Shown: in pieces, positions 50,001 to 64,000 of the stretch | How positions within the stretch are numbered: the first letter of the stretch is position 1 | Layout: every line of letters starts with the position of its first letter | Assembly: GCA_013397075.1 (NCBI GenBank) | Contig: VWZS01002843.1 | Span: 79,501 to 143,500, forward strand | Direction: 5' to 3' | From: Rhabdornis inornatus | Lineage: Eukaryota; Chordata; Aves; Passeriformes; Rhabdornithidae | DNA length: 64,000 nucleotides | The notes under the pieces: model-generated | Databases searched by the model: none | What the model was told of the DNA's origin: nothing | Seen by the model: the letters and a program-made list of their open reading frames with translations, nothing else | Made by a program: the position numbers and the translations under genes

Positions 50001-53000
50001 GCTCAGGAAACCAGAACATTTGTGACAAGTGAATAACGTGCTGATTTCTCTGCGATCTTCTGAAACTATTTTATACGCACTTTTCATGGCAAAAGAAAGT
50101 TTCTGACATTTTCTAGGTTCATGAAAGTATGAAATTTTCTTTCTAAAATAGATCTGTGACATACCAGCTTTAATCTGACACAGAACCCTATTTGATACAC
50201 AGTAAAAATGATGTTCAAAGAGAATTTTGGAAAGCAAGACTAGCTCTGATAAATCCCAGACCAAATGAAGCATAAAGTTCCTTCTCCATCAGTCACCAGA
50301 ACAGACTGTTTCATTTAAACAAAAAGAAAAGAAATGCAGATAAGCCTTTGATTTCTGAACCCAGCACGAGTCCAGATACTGCCATATGTCTATACATCAA
50401 CTTTGCTGTAGCACTGGGGTCAGCTGGATAGGCTGTGCCCATACCATTAAACATACTTCACCCCAAAAAAGAGCAGCTGAATGAGAACTGTCTACTGGGA
50501 GGAATTTGGGGTCCATGCTAACTCCTACACTGTGCCTGGAAAGCGTGTAGGAAGATGTTAATTTTATTGAGCCAGCAATTGGATTGATTCCAGGGAACAA
50601 CCGAACAACTCAAGCAACTTTGGCTGGAGGTGATGGAGTTTCACTGATCATGCCTGCCTTCTAGCACTGTTTATTTTACAATTCTTATAGCTGGTGATAC
50701 AGTATGTGGGGTCCTCACCTGAAAGTGATATTTCACTGTTAGAACTACAATCACTTTCAGATTTGAAAGCTAACAATGGCAAAAGTAGCAATTTGGACTT
50801 TAACACTGATTCACACACACAGGATGTAAACTGAATAACTCAGTATGGTGTATGTTCCCTGTAAGGGCATTAATTTGGAAAAGGGCTAAACCTCTTGGTT
50901 TTGCTCTGGTTTGAAATGCCCTATAACCAAAGTTTCAGTAAAGCAAAGAACATGACCTAGTATACAGCTGTAGTGGCTGATGGGAAGCAGGCTGTCATGT
51001 GGTCTGCTTACATGTGTTCTGGCTTCACAGTCAGGAAGGCAGAACATCAGCTACAAGGAACAACTTTTAGGGTCCAAGGTACAATGGTTACATGGTGGAT
51101 TAAACCTCACCAGCATTTTATATCACCATCTCAAGAGATTAAGACCTAGGAAAGTGTGAGTCTGAGACACTGAGTGTGGTAAACCTCTGATGAGGTGACA
51201 AAGATTACTTACTTCGATTTTTTTGATAAAAGACAGGATGCAATTTCATAGACTTTTTGGGGGGTTTAAAGCATGGTGCTTCATATATGGAATAAAGATG
51301 GTCTCTAAGTTTACTTAATGCCAGATGGGAGGAGACTTTTACCTTCTAGGGCTGATGTTACACCAAATCTTGGTTGAGAATGACAGATTCTTATAACAAT
51401 GACCTTTAAAGTCTACAAGACTACTGTCAGACTGAAGTTTGAGAAAGATCAAAATATAAGCAAAAGACTGTTGAGAGACATTAGAAATTATTAACAGATC
51501 TTAGAGGAGTAAGATGATTTGTGGTCAAGCATACAGTATTGCAAATCTGCATATTTTTTCAAATAAGAGATATTCAAGAACTTGATTCTTCACATACACC
51601 TAAAACTGAGCCTAATTTCATTTACCCTGTGGGCAAAAATCTGATAGCTCACCCATGAGAGAAAAGAAGAGCATCACTAGGTCACGGAAGTATCATTAGA
51701 TGACAATATTAAATTAGTTAATCTTTCCAGTTTATTTAAACTAAAAAAATGCGCTATTGATAAAAATATAAGAGACACAGTTACCTCTTGCTGATGAGTA
51801 CAGCATTCAAATATCCTCAGGAATCTGTGGGAATGACCTTGAAGCTTGAACTATTTGTTCTTGCTCAGAGGAAAATAGCGATGTGTTTAAACCTGCTACC
51901 AGAGCAAAGGAGAGAAAGAAAGATTTCCACTGACTGACATGAACTTGTTCTTTGAAATGATGAAGCATGAATGATGTGACTCCAGCCTACACTCAGTAGG
52001 CAGCCAGTTTAGGGTGGGAAGGACAGGGAAGGCAATAACACAGATAATGATCTTAATGAGTGACTGCAACATCCAGTTGAGTCGACCTTCCTGTCTCCTT
52101 GGCTGGTGTTTTTCTCCTGGGTAAATTCAAGGAGCTCTCCAAAATAGTTTTCAAGATAGAAGTACTTCAGTGTCATCTGGCTACACAGAAGGCTGCCTTC
52201 CAGCATTTCCAAGAGTAGCAGTGACCTAATGCTCTGTGGATGTGATCCTGCAGCAGCCACACAGCACGGCAACATTTCTCAGGGGACGCGGGGAGTGGGC
52301 TGTCCCTGCTCATGGAGAGGGTGGGTGGTCTTTCCCCAAATGAGAAGAGGATGGGAGAAAAAACCTGCACACAATCAGTTGAGAAAAGAGTTGAGCAGAA
52401 AGGGTCTGACTGCAAGTTCACTTGAGGAGGAAAGGAGAGAGGATGCAGATTAGGTTGGGAAATAGGGGACAGGAGCATTACTTGTGAGAATTATGCCACA
52501 AGTAGCAGTGACTTTTCTCAGTTTCAGGGTATGTTTCCACACAGAGCCACATGTCTTCCCATGTTTCCTATGATGAAGTACAAGGCAGCATGCAGTTTGG
52601 CCAGAAAAGGGAGAGTTTGGGCAGACTACCCAAATACTTTTAGTAAAGACTTGCTAATAAAAACACTCCACTGTGGGTCCATTTTCAGATGCACAAGCTA
52701 AGCCTGCCCGAGGATGAGTTAAAACACTTTTCAAATATTTAGGGCCAATAGAGAGCCAGCTGTGAAGAGATTTGTGTTCATATATATATCCTCACATAGC
52801 ATTTTAGTACTGGCTGCTGCCCTGAGAGTGGTATGTGTATTTTGTAGGGAACGTCAAAAGAGGCTGAACTTTAAAAAAACCCAAAAACTGCCAATAAATA
52901 AGGGCTAGTTAGGGAAAACTGTTCAAGTTTTGGAATTTATTGGTCTGTTTCCACACACATTCTTAGTGGTTCTGCCCTCACACTGCTTAGAGACACTTGA

Positions 53001-55786
53001 GTCAGTGAATTTTATTAATTTTAATAAAAGACTTCATGAAAATAAAATCAGGAAAATTTATTGCCTAAGCTCACCTACCAAAATAGTCCAAAATCTCAAG
53101 TAAAAAGAATTTTAATTATCAACCAAATTGAAATCAAATAGACATCAAAGCAAACCATTTAACCTCAATAGCAAAGAATGTTCCACAACTTACTTAGATA
53201 ACACTATATGTAGTTCGACAAGTCTGTAAGACAATGATCACCCATTGGTAACAAATCTCAACAAAAGAATTTGATTGAAATCAGTCAAATGTATAACTTG
53301 GTTGGTTAACTTGCCTAACAGTGAAACCTATTTACTATCTGGACCAAAGACTGACAGAAATAATGGTATTTTTTTCCTCAATAAATTGTACGCTTATGTG
53401 ATGACTAACCCCTTCCTGCCCTTGTAGCAATAAAGACTTCAAAACGACAAGCCCTATTTGCCAGAAGTCATGAAATGACAGTTTCATGTCACTCAGGACT
53501 TAAATGTATTGCACAGAACATGCCCTAATGAATAGCTTGACAAGGTATTATATAAGGCTTCTTAAATCCAGAGGAACAGTTCTTTCCAGAAATTTGCCTG
53601 CATGGTCAAATTTTCATTTATACATATGCCCAAAAAACAATTCAGGATTAAAAGTTTCCTGAAAAATTACAACAGAAGTGAAAAATATAAATAGTAACAA
53701 TAAGAGAATTCTCATTGCTAGAGAGTGATGGCACCAAAAAGCTGTCATGTGGATTCCCTGGCTGACAAGGGCATTTCTATTACAGTGCTCTATAGATCTG
53801 CGACCCAGCAGCAATTATGTGAGATTGGTAATAGCTCAAATACTTTGAGCACCCTTCAGGAAGTTTGTATATTCTTGTGTGGGAGAATGTCAGAAGAAGG
53901 TACATCGCTGCACTACAACACAAAAACTTTAAAAATAGATCACCTGAAAACTTGAACAAATCTATCTCCTCAACACTTCCTTCTGAACTGCTTTCTGAAA
54001 TATTATATAATGTCTCTTCTCCTCAATAATGAATCCTCTCCCAAGTATATAATTACTTCAGCATCTTGTTCACAGAAAAAATATATCTGACTGATAAGAA
54101 AATAGGAAATAATTGATACAGGAAACTTTCACTGTGAAAAATGCATCTTGTCAATATTTTCAACTGGCAGAAGATTAATTCTGCACTCTCTTAGCCAAAG
54201 TTTTCACTCATCTACTTTAAAAAGTAATCACCCAGATTTATGTCTGGAAATAGCAAGTAAAAACTTCATTTTGGAGCACCTGTGTTATGCTTTCTTCATA
54301 TTAAGCCAGAGGGTACAAGTTCATCTGAACACAAGCTAGCCTAACTTGGATTTTTATTGTAGGAATACCTCCTTGGCAAGACAACCAAATAAAAGCTGAA
54401 GAGAACAGCAAGTAACACTAACATTTCAGGAAAATGACAGTTGATTATCAGAAACCCTCTGAAACAATTTTTAACTATCAAGAAGCTCAGATGTTATGAG
54501 AGATTCACAAACTTAAGGATTACTATAAATGTCTCATCTGAACTCTGACATTAGGCAGGTTGAGGGAAAATCGGCATGCTTTTCCTGGTCCTGAAAAACC
54601 TGAACTGGAAAAGATGTCCTGAACCAACAAATCCAGCCTCTCACACAGACAACTTCTGCCAATAATCTGACCCTGTAAAGATCAGACTCCCTGTCTTTGC
54701 AGAAGTAACTGGGATCCCCCTGCTCGACCCACTGCTTCTGTGAGTGGTGGTGGACAGAGACTCATTCCTCCAGCATGACAATTTCCTCAGCCCTAGATAA
54801 TGTTCAGCTGTTAAGGACTGCTGACAGGATTATCTTTCTTCCAGCATAGTTGGAGAAAAGCTATCCCTTTTTAGACTTCATTTTGGCCAGGCTGTACAAA
54901 TACGTCTTCTTTACAGTTCCAGCCTATTCCTTTCACGTTGGTGCCACCTGAAACACCCTGGGATGCCCTATCTGTCCCCAGTTGCTCTCCTGAAAAAGCA
55001 CAGGTCCCTTCTAGCTCTTATGTCACACCCCAAATCCTGGAACCTTCAGGCATTCAACTAGAAATAGATGTCTATGAGTGGTCATCTGAATTGAACCTCC
55101 AGACTCCCTTCTGTGTTTGCACTAGACCCTTGCCACACCACTTTTTTGGAGTGACCAAAGTGTACTTCTTACTCCAAGACATACTTTCCTGCCTTACATG
55201 ATTTCAATAATTCTCTATCTCGTTCTTGGATATTTTACTTGATTAAGTTCCAGACCTACAATCACATCATAATCATCAACCTTTAATCTACTAATAACCT
55301 ATGTTCTTTTCCTCCTCAGCTGTTTTCAGTCAATAAAATTCTGGTAAAAGGAAAAAAAAAATCCTTTAAAAATTATTCTGTAAATGCTCATGTAATTTGC
55401 ATTTTTAGATAGATTAGAATAACCTTTTGTACTCTCCTTTTCACAATAGTGGAATAACTGGTCTCAAGGGCAAAGCAAAAGAAAGCTCATAATGCATGTA
55501 CTTAATTCTGCAATGATGCATAAATACAAGCACTTCTTTTCTTCCAGTAATCATCTTCCTCCCCAGAGCTTGACTTTAGTCAGTTTTCTCAACTTAGATG
55601 TATTGCACAGGTCTCTGCCTCTGTTTGTTAGTAGTCAGTAAGTCTTTGACTCCATGACCTCTTGTAGTTAAGAATGTCAAATGTTCCCTGTGAACATCAT
55701 GAACTTTGTACTGGAAGACTTTGTTCTAAATATACCCACCGTAATTTCATTTTATTAGGATAGGTGGAATATAAGTATGAGCCTCC

Positions 55787-55947
<161 letters not shown>

Positions 55948-57360
55948 ATTTTATTGCTCATATTTGCCAATAAGGCAAAAACAAAGGCAATCATTGAGTG
56001 GCTAAAAAGAGGTTTTTACTGTTTAGTCTTTTTTCCAAGTGAGTTGAATGACACCCACCCCTGCCTCGTACTAGTGAATACAAGAGGTAAACATTTTAGA
56101 TATTAACCACATTCAGTAGTGGTACCTCAATGCAACCTACCTAGATCTAGACAGCCTACTAAGGTTTCTGAGTAGGAATTTATCTTGGTCTCTTCTAGAG
56201 CTAGCAGAAAAACAGAAGGAAAATTCTGCTGCAGGCAATTCCACCAAATCTCCAGTTCTTTCTTTTGAGCGGCACAGCTGGGTATGAACCTAGGCCTGAG
56301 CATCTGCATTTGAAGAATTCTCTGAACTAAAGATGTTCAGGTTTGTTTTGAAAAAAAAACAACCTGAAAATAAGAATTCACTTGGTCAAAACCAAATGAA
56401 CACAAATGTACAAAGGAAGACAGACCCTGTCTTGATTAGAAATATCAGGAATATCACCTGATATGCAGGTGCCTGTTGCTATTGTAAGCTAGATACAGAA
56501 TTAATGCCAGTTATGCCTGCAATAATGCAGACTACGAGCCAAATTTATTTTTGAAAGATTTCCCTTTGCAGGAAATTTATTTCTCGTTCTAACACCCTTC
56601 TAAGTAAGAATACAAATACTGGCACATAAGAGAGTGCACCATGAGTTTTGGCACATGTTCCCTGTCAGATGCTGTGCTATAACAACATGTCAAACCATTG
56701 CTGGCCACTCGAAATCTCATTAAATGTCCTGAGATATCAAAGAAGATCACATATATTCTAGGGGTATATACATATAATTCACTATAACTGGCGAGGGAAG
56801 TAATACCTACTTTCCCTTGAAACCAGTTTTCTGAGTGATGGAACTGAGCCCAAGGAACACAAACAAGTTGAGCTTCAAATAGACATGTGGAAGCTGTTAA
56901 CATTATTCCTCGTTGTGCAGGTGTATCCTACACCTTCTGCAATCCCCAGCATGCTGACATTGCAGTTATTGAGTGTTGGAATTTCTTTCAAACTCAGCTG
57001 CTAGTGATTGCAATTTGTTTTTCTTCTAAATATGAGAGTATATACAAATCTGAGCATAACCCAAAGATAAAACCAGCTGTTAGTAATAAGGCCATGTATG
57101 TCTACTAACTAATGTTGATGCTCTGTTTCGAAAGTAATTATTTTATTGGCTCCATGCATCTCCTAGAGTACCATTGCAAAATACGCTGTTTAAAATACTA
57201 ATTTTCAGTCTAAAATTACTCACAGTTGATACTCTAGCACGTGCATGGAATCAAAAACAGTGGTGGAAATCTAATTATGACTGTTAGAAATTCCATGCAC
57301 AGGAAATGAATTAGCTAAACAAGCAACAGGTTATTCTGGCCTGACAGTAACATCTTCCCT

Positions 57361-57545
57361 GAAAGCACAGGCTAGCACACGTTCTCAGAGCAACATCCCC
57401 TCCAGCCACTGCTTCCCTGCCACTGAAGTGTCCTCAGCAGGGACCTGCACTGGTCCCTGTGGGCTGTGCTGCTCCCAGGGCTCACACCACCTGCCAGGCC
57501 ACCCACAGCCAGCTGTGCTGGACACTGCTCCCTGCTGAAGCAGGT
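57361..57545. other. GC-rich, CpG-poor patch, identity unknown
   Basis: Much richer in G+C than its surroundings (for example 'ctgtgggctgtgctgctccc'), but I see only one CpG, so it is not a CpG-island promoter. It may be part of an old repeat that I cannot name. Confidence 0.4.
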
Positions 57546-60427
57546 TAGTGCCCTGATGTTCTGGGCACTACAAACATCAGCAGTTTCTATTCAAGGAAAT
57601 CTAAAATTATGGCATTCTTTCCATTGAGAGTTACAGCTTCAGACATGCAATAACCCCTAACAAATAATCAGGAACTGTTAACATAATACCATCCATCATA
57701 AAAAGAGTTGATTCTATTTTACCAGTGCTCTAAGGAGAAAAATCAGACTAACAAGTGAAATAATTCCATTTAAAATTAAGGTTTGAGAATAGAAAGAAGA
57801 GTCATTTTAGGAATGATTAAGAATCAAAATATTCAAAGCTATTTTTTTCTTACAGCAGCAAAAACTTCAGACTGTCAGACATCAGGGATAGCATGTTACT
57901 GAAATGTGAATCCCTCATTTCTCTACACTCCCTGCTTGGAACAAAGGGGAAAATTAAATTGCCATTGGTATATACTGTGCTTGAGTGCTCACTTACCACT
58001 AGTTGTGTAAGGAGATGCTGACTGAGGTTTTAATATTGTTCACAGTAACAATTCTCATGGTAAAACAAGCAATTTGTTTTCCAGAGGTAGAACTGTTTCT
58101 AGACTAATCACACTAATTTGCTTAAATAGTAAGGCAAAAGGGACTAATTCAAGGGTGGTATAATTTAGACATTGCCTGTACAGAGTAGTTCCAAAGCTCA
58201 TTGCACAGTGGTATGTCAGTGAGAACTTAATCAAGCTAATTGTCTCAAAACATAAGGTCAACCTCAAGGTAGAAATACCAGCTGTTAATAAAACTCCTCT
58301 TCTCAGAAACAATTACCCAGTTTGACTGAACAAGAGTATCTGGATCCTGCATTTTACAGATATCAGTAAGAGTGAAAAATGTCCACCATTTTTAGCAGTG
58401 GTTTAGCAACTGATGGGAGCTGGCCAGAAAAGAAATTGTAGCATTAAAAGCAACAAGAGATGGGGAGTGGATCATGCAACAGAATGTGTCCATTGGAATA
58501 TGGTAAATAACACAGAATTGAGAGTTACACCCAGTGGCAGTGGACCTTAAAAGCATACTCTGAAAAGCAGCCAACCAACTGTTTGGATGAGAGCTGTGTC
58601 AAAGTGCTGCATATATTTGACAATAATTTACTGGCAAGTTTTTGCTTCAGGCAATCTCATGTCCTTAGACTACTTCTTTTGGGAGAATAAAACTGTGGGT
58701 GGGTTTCAGTTCAGGGTTAAGACACCTACGTTAAATGTCTAAATGTAGACATCAACATTTGAGATAATTCCCCAAATTCCCTCTGTTGTCAGTGCATAAC
58801 CAGGATGGGATTAGTTTTCTAAACAGAGAATGACCTTTAAGATATCCTGCATGCCTGAGACATCCTTGGGAACTGGCAAATAGAAAATACCCCTCCTCGT
58901 CCACAGGTAGAATCCATGAAGGATGCCATATCAGATGTCACAAGACACATAACTTTTAGCCCATTTTATCACAGCTTTAGTCAGTAAAACTAGCTGCACT
59001 TGCAAAGTGATTTGACTTGCCTTAGGGATCAATATGCCAGTCAGCTCCAACAGGTCATAGACTGTTTTCTCACCTAGCACACTTATGGACACCTGCATGA
59101 ATAACCTGTGTGGGCCTGGATGCAAGTCCAACATGGAGAGCAGAATTCACCTTCTTGAATACTGTGTGTAGGGCCACAAGATGATACACTGAGGTTTCAG
59201 ATATGATCTGGGTCAGGTGAAACTCTGACAGGCAGGGAGCAGGCTGCCTCTAGGGCAGGTGTCATCTGCCAGGTTATGCACTAGGAGGAGCCCAGGAGCA
59301 CACTGAATTTAGATGTCTGCTGGGGGAGGAAGAATGCAGACCATCTGCTTTAAGGCAGCGGCAGCACCAGAGGGATTGCTGTCAAACTGCTCCCTGGCTG
59401 TGCAGTCTATAGAAAAACCATTCAAGGGGCAGAGAGACAGAAAGAAGCATGTCTCTTCTCCCTGTGGTGTCAGAGGGTCAGCAAAAACTGAGACTTCAAG
59501 GCTGCTGGCAACATCAGCAATGGATGGGAGATGCCTGTGCAGCTTCACCTCATTGCACGGGTGGAGTTTGCCATGCACTTGTTGCTACTAATAGTAAAAC
59601 CAAGAATGTCTCCCATTAAATCAATATCTGATGAGAAAATGAAGATATAATACATTAGCAACCATCATTTGGCACAGATGAAGCTGTTGCAGGCACTGCT
59701 CCACTTTTGGGACAATCAAAGCTTTGCCTTGACACAAAGTGCTAACAGGCAACCAGGTGTTATCATCCCACAGCTTGATACCCTGCTACTCCACATTTGA
59801 GCAAACGTCAGAGCCCTTCTGGGCTGCCATCTGGTTATTTCTAATCTATGATATTTGGCTCACTGCTTGCCCCACTAGAGATATATATTGCTAGGGTTAA
59901 ATCAGAGTTGCCAACATTTCCCAATAATTTTCATATATACATGATTACCATATCACATTAGAAAGGCAAAACAGCAGAGAATATAAATGATAGACACATA
60001 TGCAAGTATTTCAACACTAGGAGAGACTGTTTCACAGTCCAACACACTTCACTATTCGAAATGCTTTCCAGATATTTTACTGGTATTTCACTTTGCTATC
60101 TCACACCCCATTACTTCTAATTATACTCAACCCCGACCTATTTAAGCAAATTTTGCTAACAGTCTGCTTATCGACAACCACCCATCCAAGTTGTTTTCAT
60201 CTATGACATCTATCAAGTAGAAAGATTTGGGGTGAACTGGTTATATGTTTGCCTTTTGCTATGGGATAATGGGCAAAGCTTTCTACTGCAGTCACAACTT
60301 TTTGCTGTCAGATTTTCAGCAGTGACAGCATCAGATAGCTTCAATATTATGTCTCATCCCTAAAGCAAGACTTTATCCTACCTTTTCCTTCAAATTTTTC
60401 AATAAACTTATTTTATCCACACCTCTC

Positions 60428-60510
60428 CTCCAAAAGAATCCAAAAAACCAAACCCCTTTCCCCCCACAAAAATCCTGCCCAACCAAACCCAAACCAGACT
60501 AAACCAAAAG
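60428..60510. repeat. A/C-biased low-complexity patch
   Basis: The plus strand is mostly A and C with (C)AAAC- and CCAAA-like units and a C6 run, resembling a milder version of the array at 42.2 kb. Confidence 0.6.
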
Positions 60511-61534
60511 TAGGAAGTATAAAGGAAATTAAGCCAGCTTTCTTTAGAACACTGTTAGTAGGCTATCTGCAAAGCTTCAGTTTATGTCAGGTGAGATGGT
60601 AGAAGTGAGGAGTTGAATTGGCTGGTGACCAGCTCTACTTCTACGAGTCCAGTCTGATATGATGAGAGCAGATGAGTGACTGCTAAATTAGCTAATCTCT
60701 GCCACATTGCTTTTACTGTGCAAAGCAAGGCTGATCAAGAGCAACCACCAAAGAGGAAGCAGGAGCAGGTGTACCTGTGCCTATTTGACATGAGCCCTGC
60801 TGTCTCAGCTATATTCAGAAAACCACCTGCTACCACACAGAGCTGTATGTGACAGAACCAAGACATAAGGAAGGCACCAGTCTGCTTATTGAGACTTGTT
60901 TTGTGCTCCTCAAAAGCATGTGCAAAACTTGAGTGGGTCGTGACAGGGCACTGGAGCTTGAGCATTATTTTTTCATCCTGTCATTCCTAGAGGAACAGAT
61001 ACCCTGAGACTGCATCTGCCTCAGCAAATATCACAGTGCAGTAGGAGCAGAGCTCCTTGCTGAGAACCCTGTATTTCAGGTGATTTACCTCAGATGAGCT
61101 CTATACTGGTCCTGCAAGCTGAGCATTAGCAGCTGGAGTGTGGCAGGAACACACCTAGAGTCAATAATGTGTCTTTGGATCCTGTAGAGGAATCTAGTCC
61201 ACAGGCTCCAGGCCTCTCTGTAGTGCCAAACAAAGCATGGTAGGAAGGGAAAATGTACGAGGGAAAAATCACTTAAGAGGGTACTTTGATATTATGGCAC
61301 TAGACTAATGTAGATGCATCTACAATAATTCAATCTCTTGCTTTCAGTTTAGAAACTTTAGGGCTGACATAAATTGCTCTGATCATTAAATACCTAAGAA
61401 AGTTCCCCCTAGCCCATTGGTATTTGACAGTACTGCAGTTATTTCCATGGGTCCTGGTGGCTGGTACACGAAGTTAGTCTTCTTTAAGGTGCACCTAACT
61501 TAACAAAGGGAAGGGTTCAGTTACCTATATGACA

Positions 61535-61616
61535 GCATGATCTTTAGTGCATGATTAAATTCTCATTCTGTGTGTTGAGTTCCTCCCAACCCAAACTGTT
61601 CTATGATTCTATGATT
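61535..61616 (+). mobile_element. CR1 LINE 3' tail fragment
   Basis: 'catgatctttagtgcatgat' then 'tcctcccaacccaaactgtt' and 'ctatgattctatgat' are the CR1 3' terminus, with the two 8-bp ATTCTATG-type repeats intact. Antisense to TRPC4. Confidence 0.85.
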
Positions 61617-62545
61617 TAAACTCTACTTCTTTGTGAGAAGACTTTTGCCCCCAACCCACCCCACACTCTTCTTCACAGATCTAGAGGAAATTGCTCTCCT
61701 TCAAGTAAGACTGTTTCTCTTGCAAGTAAAAGTTTATTGAAAGAAACTCATTGTTTTGCTTGAAAGTAAAAATATAATAATCCATTTTTCAGGAAAATTA
61801 TCTTGAATCACTACTTTAAAACCAGAAAGACACATTATTCTTGATGTTCATAAAATGGTTCAGTGTTCAGAGAACTTGGTCAAATCTTGAACAAAACATT
61901 CTGAGATTGTTTACAGATGTATTCTAATCCCAATGTTGTTCTGAAACATAATACTTTTCAGTATTACTTCTGAATTTTGCCATTGAAAAAGAAATTCAAA
62001 ATTGACTACAATAGGGAGAAGCAGCAAGAGTGTGGTGCCAAAGACTTGTGCTTAGGGCACTTGTCTGAAAGATCCAGTGCTCAGTTCTGCGTTCAGAACT
62101 GTAATTTTTACCCTATAAACTTTTTGATTATCATTTGTCATAGCAAAATGTTGTTCTGCCAGTGCATAATGTTAATTTTGAACATGCACTGAAAAGAATT
62201 TAGACTTATGCTTTCTATGTATTCTATATTACAGATCAAGTAAGCAGAATGTGATCATTAAAAAAAAAAGTCATTCTATTTTGGATGCCACTACAGACTT
62301 TAAAAATAATAGGTCTTAAATCTATCCATGATTTGTACTGACCTCAACAAGTCAAGAATGATTTGTCTTCAGTTACTTCTTTTTTTTCTCCTTGATTGAA
62401 AACAAAACCTCTGTGGCTGTTTTTCTAATTTTGTAACAGTTATATATAACAGACCAACAAGCATAGAATACTATGGGCTTTTAAACTATTCTTCAGAAGC
62501 TATGCAAGTCAACCTTGATAGTGAAATATTGCTTCATATGACAGG

Positions 62546-62566
62546 ACAAAACAAAACAAAACAAAA
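62546..62566. repeat. (AAAAC)n microsatellite
   Basis: Four uninterrupted AAAAC-type units plus partial ends. Short and simple. Confidence 0.85.
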
Positions 62567-64000
62567 GTATCTGGAGAAGACTCCTAGGAACAATAATTGA
62601 GGGATTTCCAATTGCTTATGTTCATCTGCAAGTCAGAACCACCTCTGTCATCTAGGAAATTGTGAGAGTTCCTGAATTAATTACCATGTGGCCGTTTTAG
62701 AAGCAAATCTGCTTAACGGTTACCACTATGTTGAGTGTGAATAAAGATGCTTTGTATATTCTTTTTCTTAAGAAAATGTTCTCCACACACCACCCACAAA
62801 TGCCTAAATAGAGCTACATTGTATTTTGACACTATTTCTGATTATTACTAAAAGAAATCTAATAAAAGCTCCTCACATGAGAGAGAGCTTTTTTCTTCTC
62901 AAATCTTTGCTTCAGGAGACATGGCAATATTCTAAATTGCAGGGATCATTTCGACCAAACACATCTTCATCATGGATGTTTCCTCTGAAAATACATTCAT
63001 ATACTTGGATCACGCATATTTTACAAAATGCAGGTGCAGGATAGAGACACAGATCTCAGAAAAAGGGGATCTAAGATATTTCCTGCTGCTTAAACAACAC
63101 TCAAAGTGAATCCAGTTACGACTTTTTAAAATAATTGGACTTTTGCAGAATAATCAAACTCCAAGGACTATTTCTTCACACTTGCAATATAAAGGGAAAT
63201 GGCTGTCAAGTTGTATCAAGTTAATGCACTACAAATAATTGCCACTCCTATAACACCATCAGTCTCTGTCTCAAACTAATCAGTTGCCAAGTGCAAAGTT
63301 CTAAGCTTTTGTCATCCAACTGGTAAATAGTACCAACTCCTCCACCCCAAGCTTATAAATCAAGAAAAAATGTAGCTAAAATAAGATGTTCTGAATTACA
63401 ACTTCCACCATGGTCTAGCCAACAAAGAAAACATACCTTCTTACTCATATAATTGATTTTGTTGGAATACCTAGAGTATAACACCTGAAAAACAAAGCAA
63501 CAATTGTGGCTGTTGTGTAAGTTACTTTGGAATGTAATAGAAGATGTAGAAAAAAGCAAATGGAGCTACAAGTGGCCTCTATCACACACTATGCCAGAAA
63601 CATACTTGGAAAAAAGCTGAGACTTTATTCTGTACTTTTCCTGCTCTCTGGCCATTAATTCACACTCCAAGTGCACCCAAGGCCACCCAGTTTAAGAGCA
63701 TAACCAATTTACTGGTTAACATCTTTCAACCCAAGTGAGAGGACACAGGCAAAGAAAAAAATCTAATCATGAAAAGATGGCAGTGCAATGAGTATCAGTT
63801 AAGCCTGAACGTGAAATGCATGAGGAATATTGGAGAGACTGATGCCAGTAGCTTCTCAAGACAGACACAAAATCGGGCAATTGTGAAAGCTTCCCATGTC
63901 CTGATCCTGTTCCTTCACTCCACCAAGACAAATAGTCAATTTCATCTTTGCCCACGACAGTGAGATCATCAATTCTAACTGGCATGTAAACTGTTGTGGA

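Noticed and set aside
54938..55201. 87-codon plus-strand open frame
   Set aside because: No recognised domain, no conserved-looking flanks or splice sites; likely chance.

Overview
This window looks like a bird nuclear genome. It carries fragments of CR1 (the main avian LINE), two solo LTRs of an avian ERVL-like type, and no mammalian-type SINE or L1. Gene density is very low, with coding blocks under 0.6 kb separated by introns of 19-24 kb. I cannot name the species. There is one gene: TRPC4, the short transient receptor potential cation channel 4, on the minus strand, so transcription runs from high to low coordinates.

Layout in transcript order: 64000-45625 is intronic (the 3' part of intron 1; the non-coding first exon and promoter were not seen and are probably beyond 64000). 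45624-45220 is the start-codon exon (27 nt of 5' UTR plus codons 1-126). 45219-25992 is intron 2 (19.2 kb). 25991-25473 is exon 3 (codons 127-299). 25472-1764 is intron 3 (23.7 kb). 1763-1427 is exon 4 (codons 300-411 plus one base of 412). 1426-1 is the start of intron 4. The three blocks join in frame (phases 0, 0, 1) with GT/AG borders and encode the ankyrin repeats, the zinc-binding linker, the helical TRP_2 region, pre-S1, S1 and S2. The pore and C-terminus lie off the left edge.

Intron content: two solo LTRs (2730-3848 and 8492-9090), both in the same orientation as TRPC4; a 1.1-kb broken CR1 (18335-19466) and four shorter CR1 3' ends, all antisense to TRPC4; several microsatellites, including a 161-bp pure-pyrimidine (TTTC)n tract and a decayed A/C-rich array; a diverged 100-bp direct repeat; and some small palindromes and hairpins. 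The rest is AT-rich unique sequence in which I see no gene.

The most useful observations are: a two-codon upstream ORF (Met-Ala-stop) three bases before the TRPC4 start; sense-oriented intronic LTRs that keep a TATA box and a poly(A) hexamer upstream of exon 4; twin hairpins with identical loops at 15.3 kb; and a CTCF-like core between mirrored E-boxes at 41.28 kb. I found no operon, CRISPR array, intact mobile element or unknown multi-gene system.
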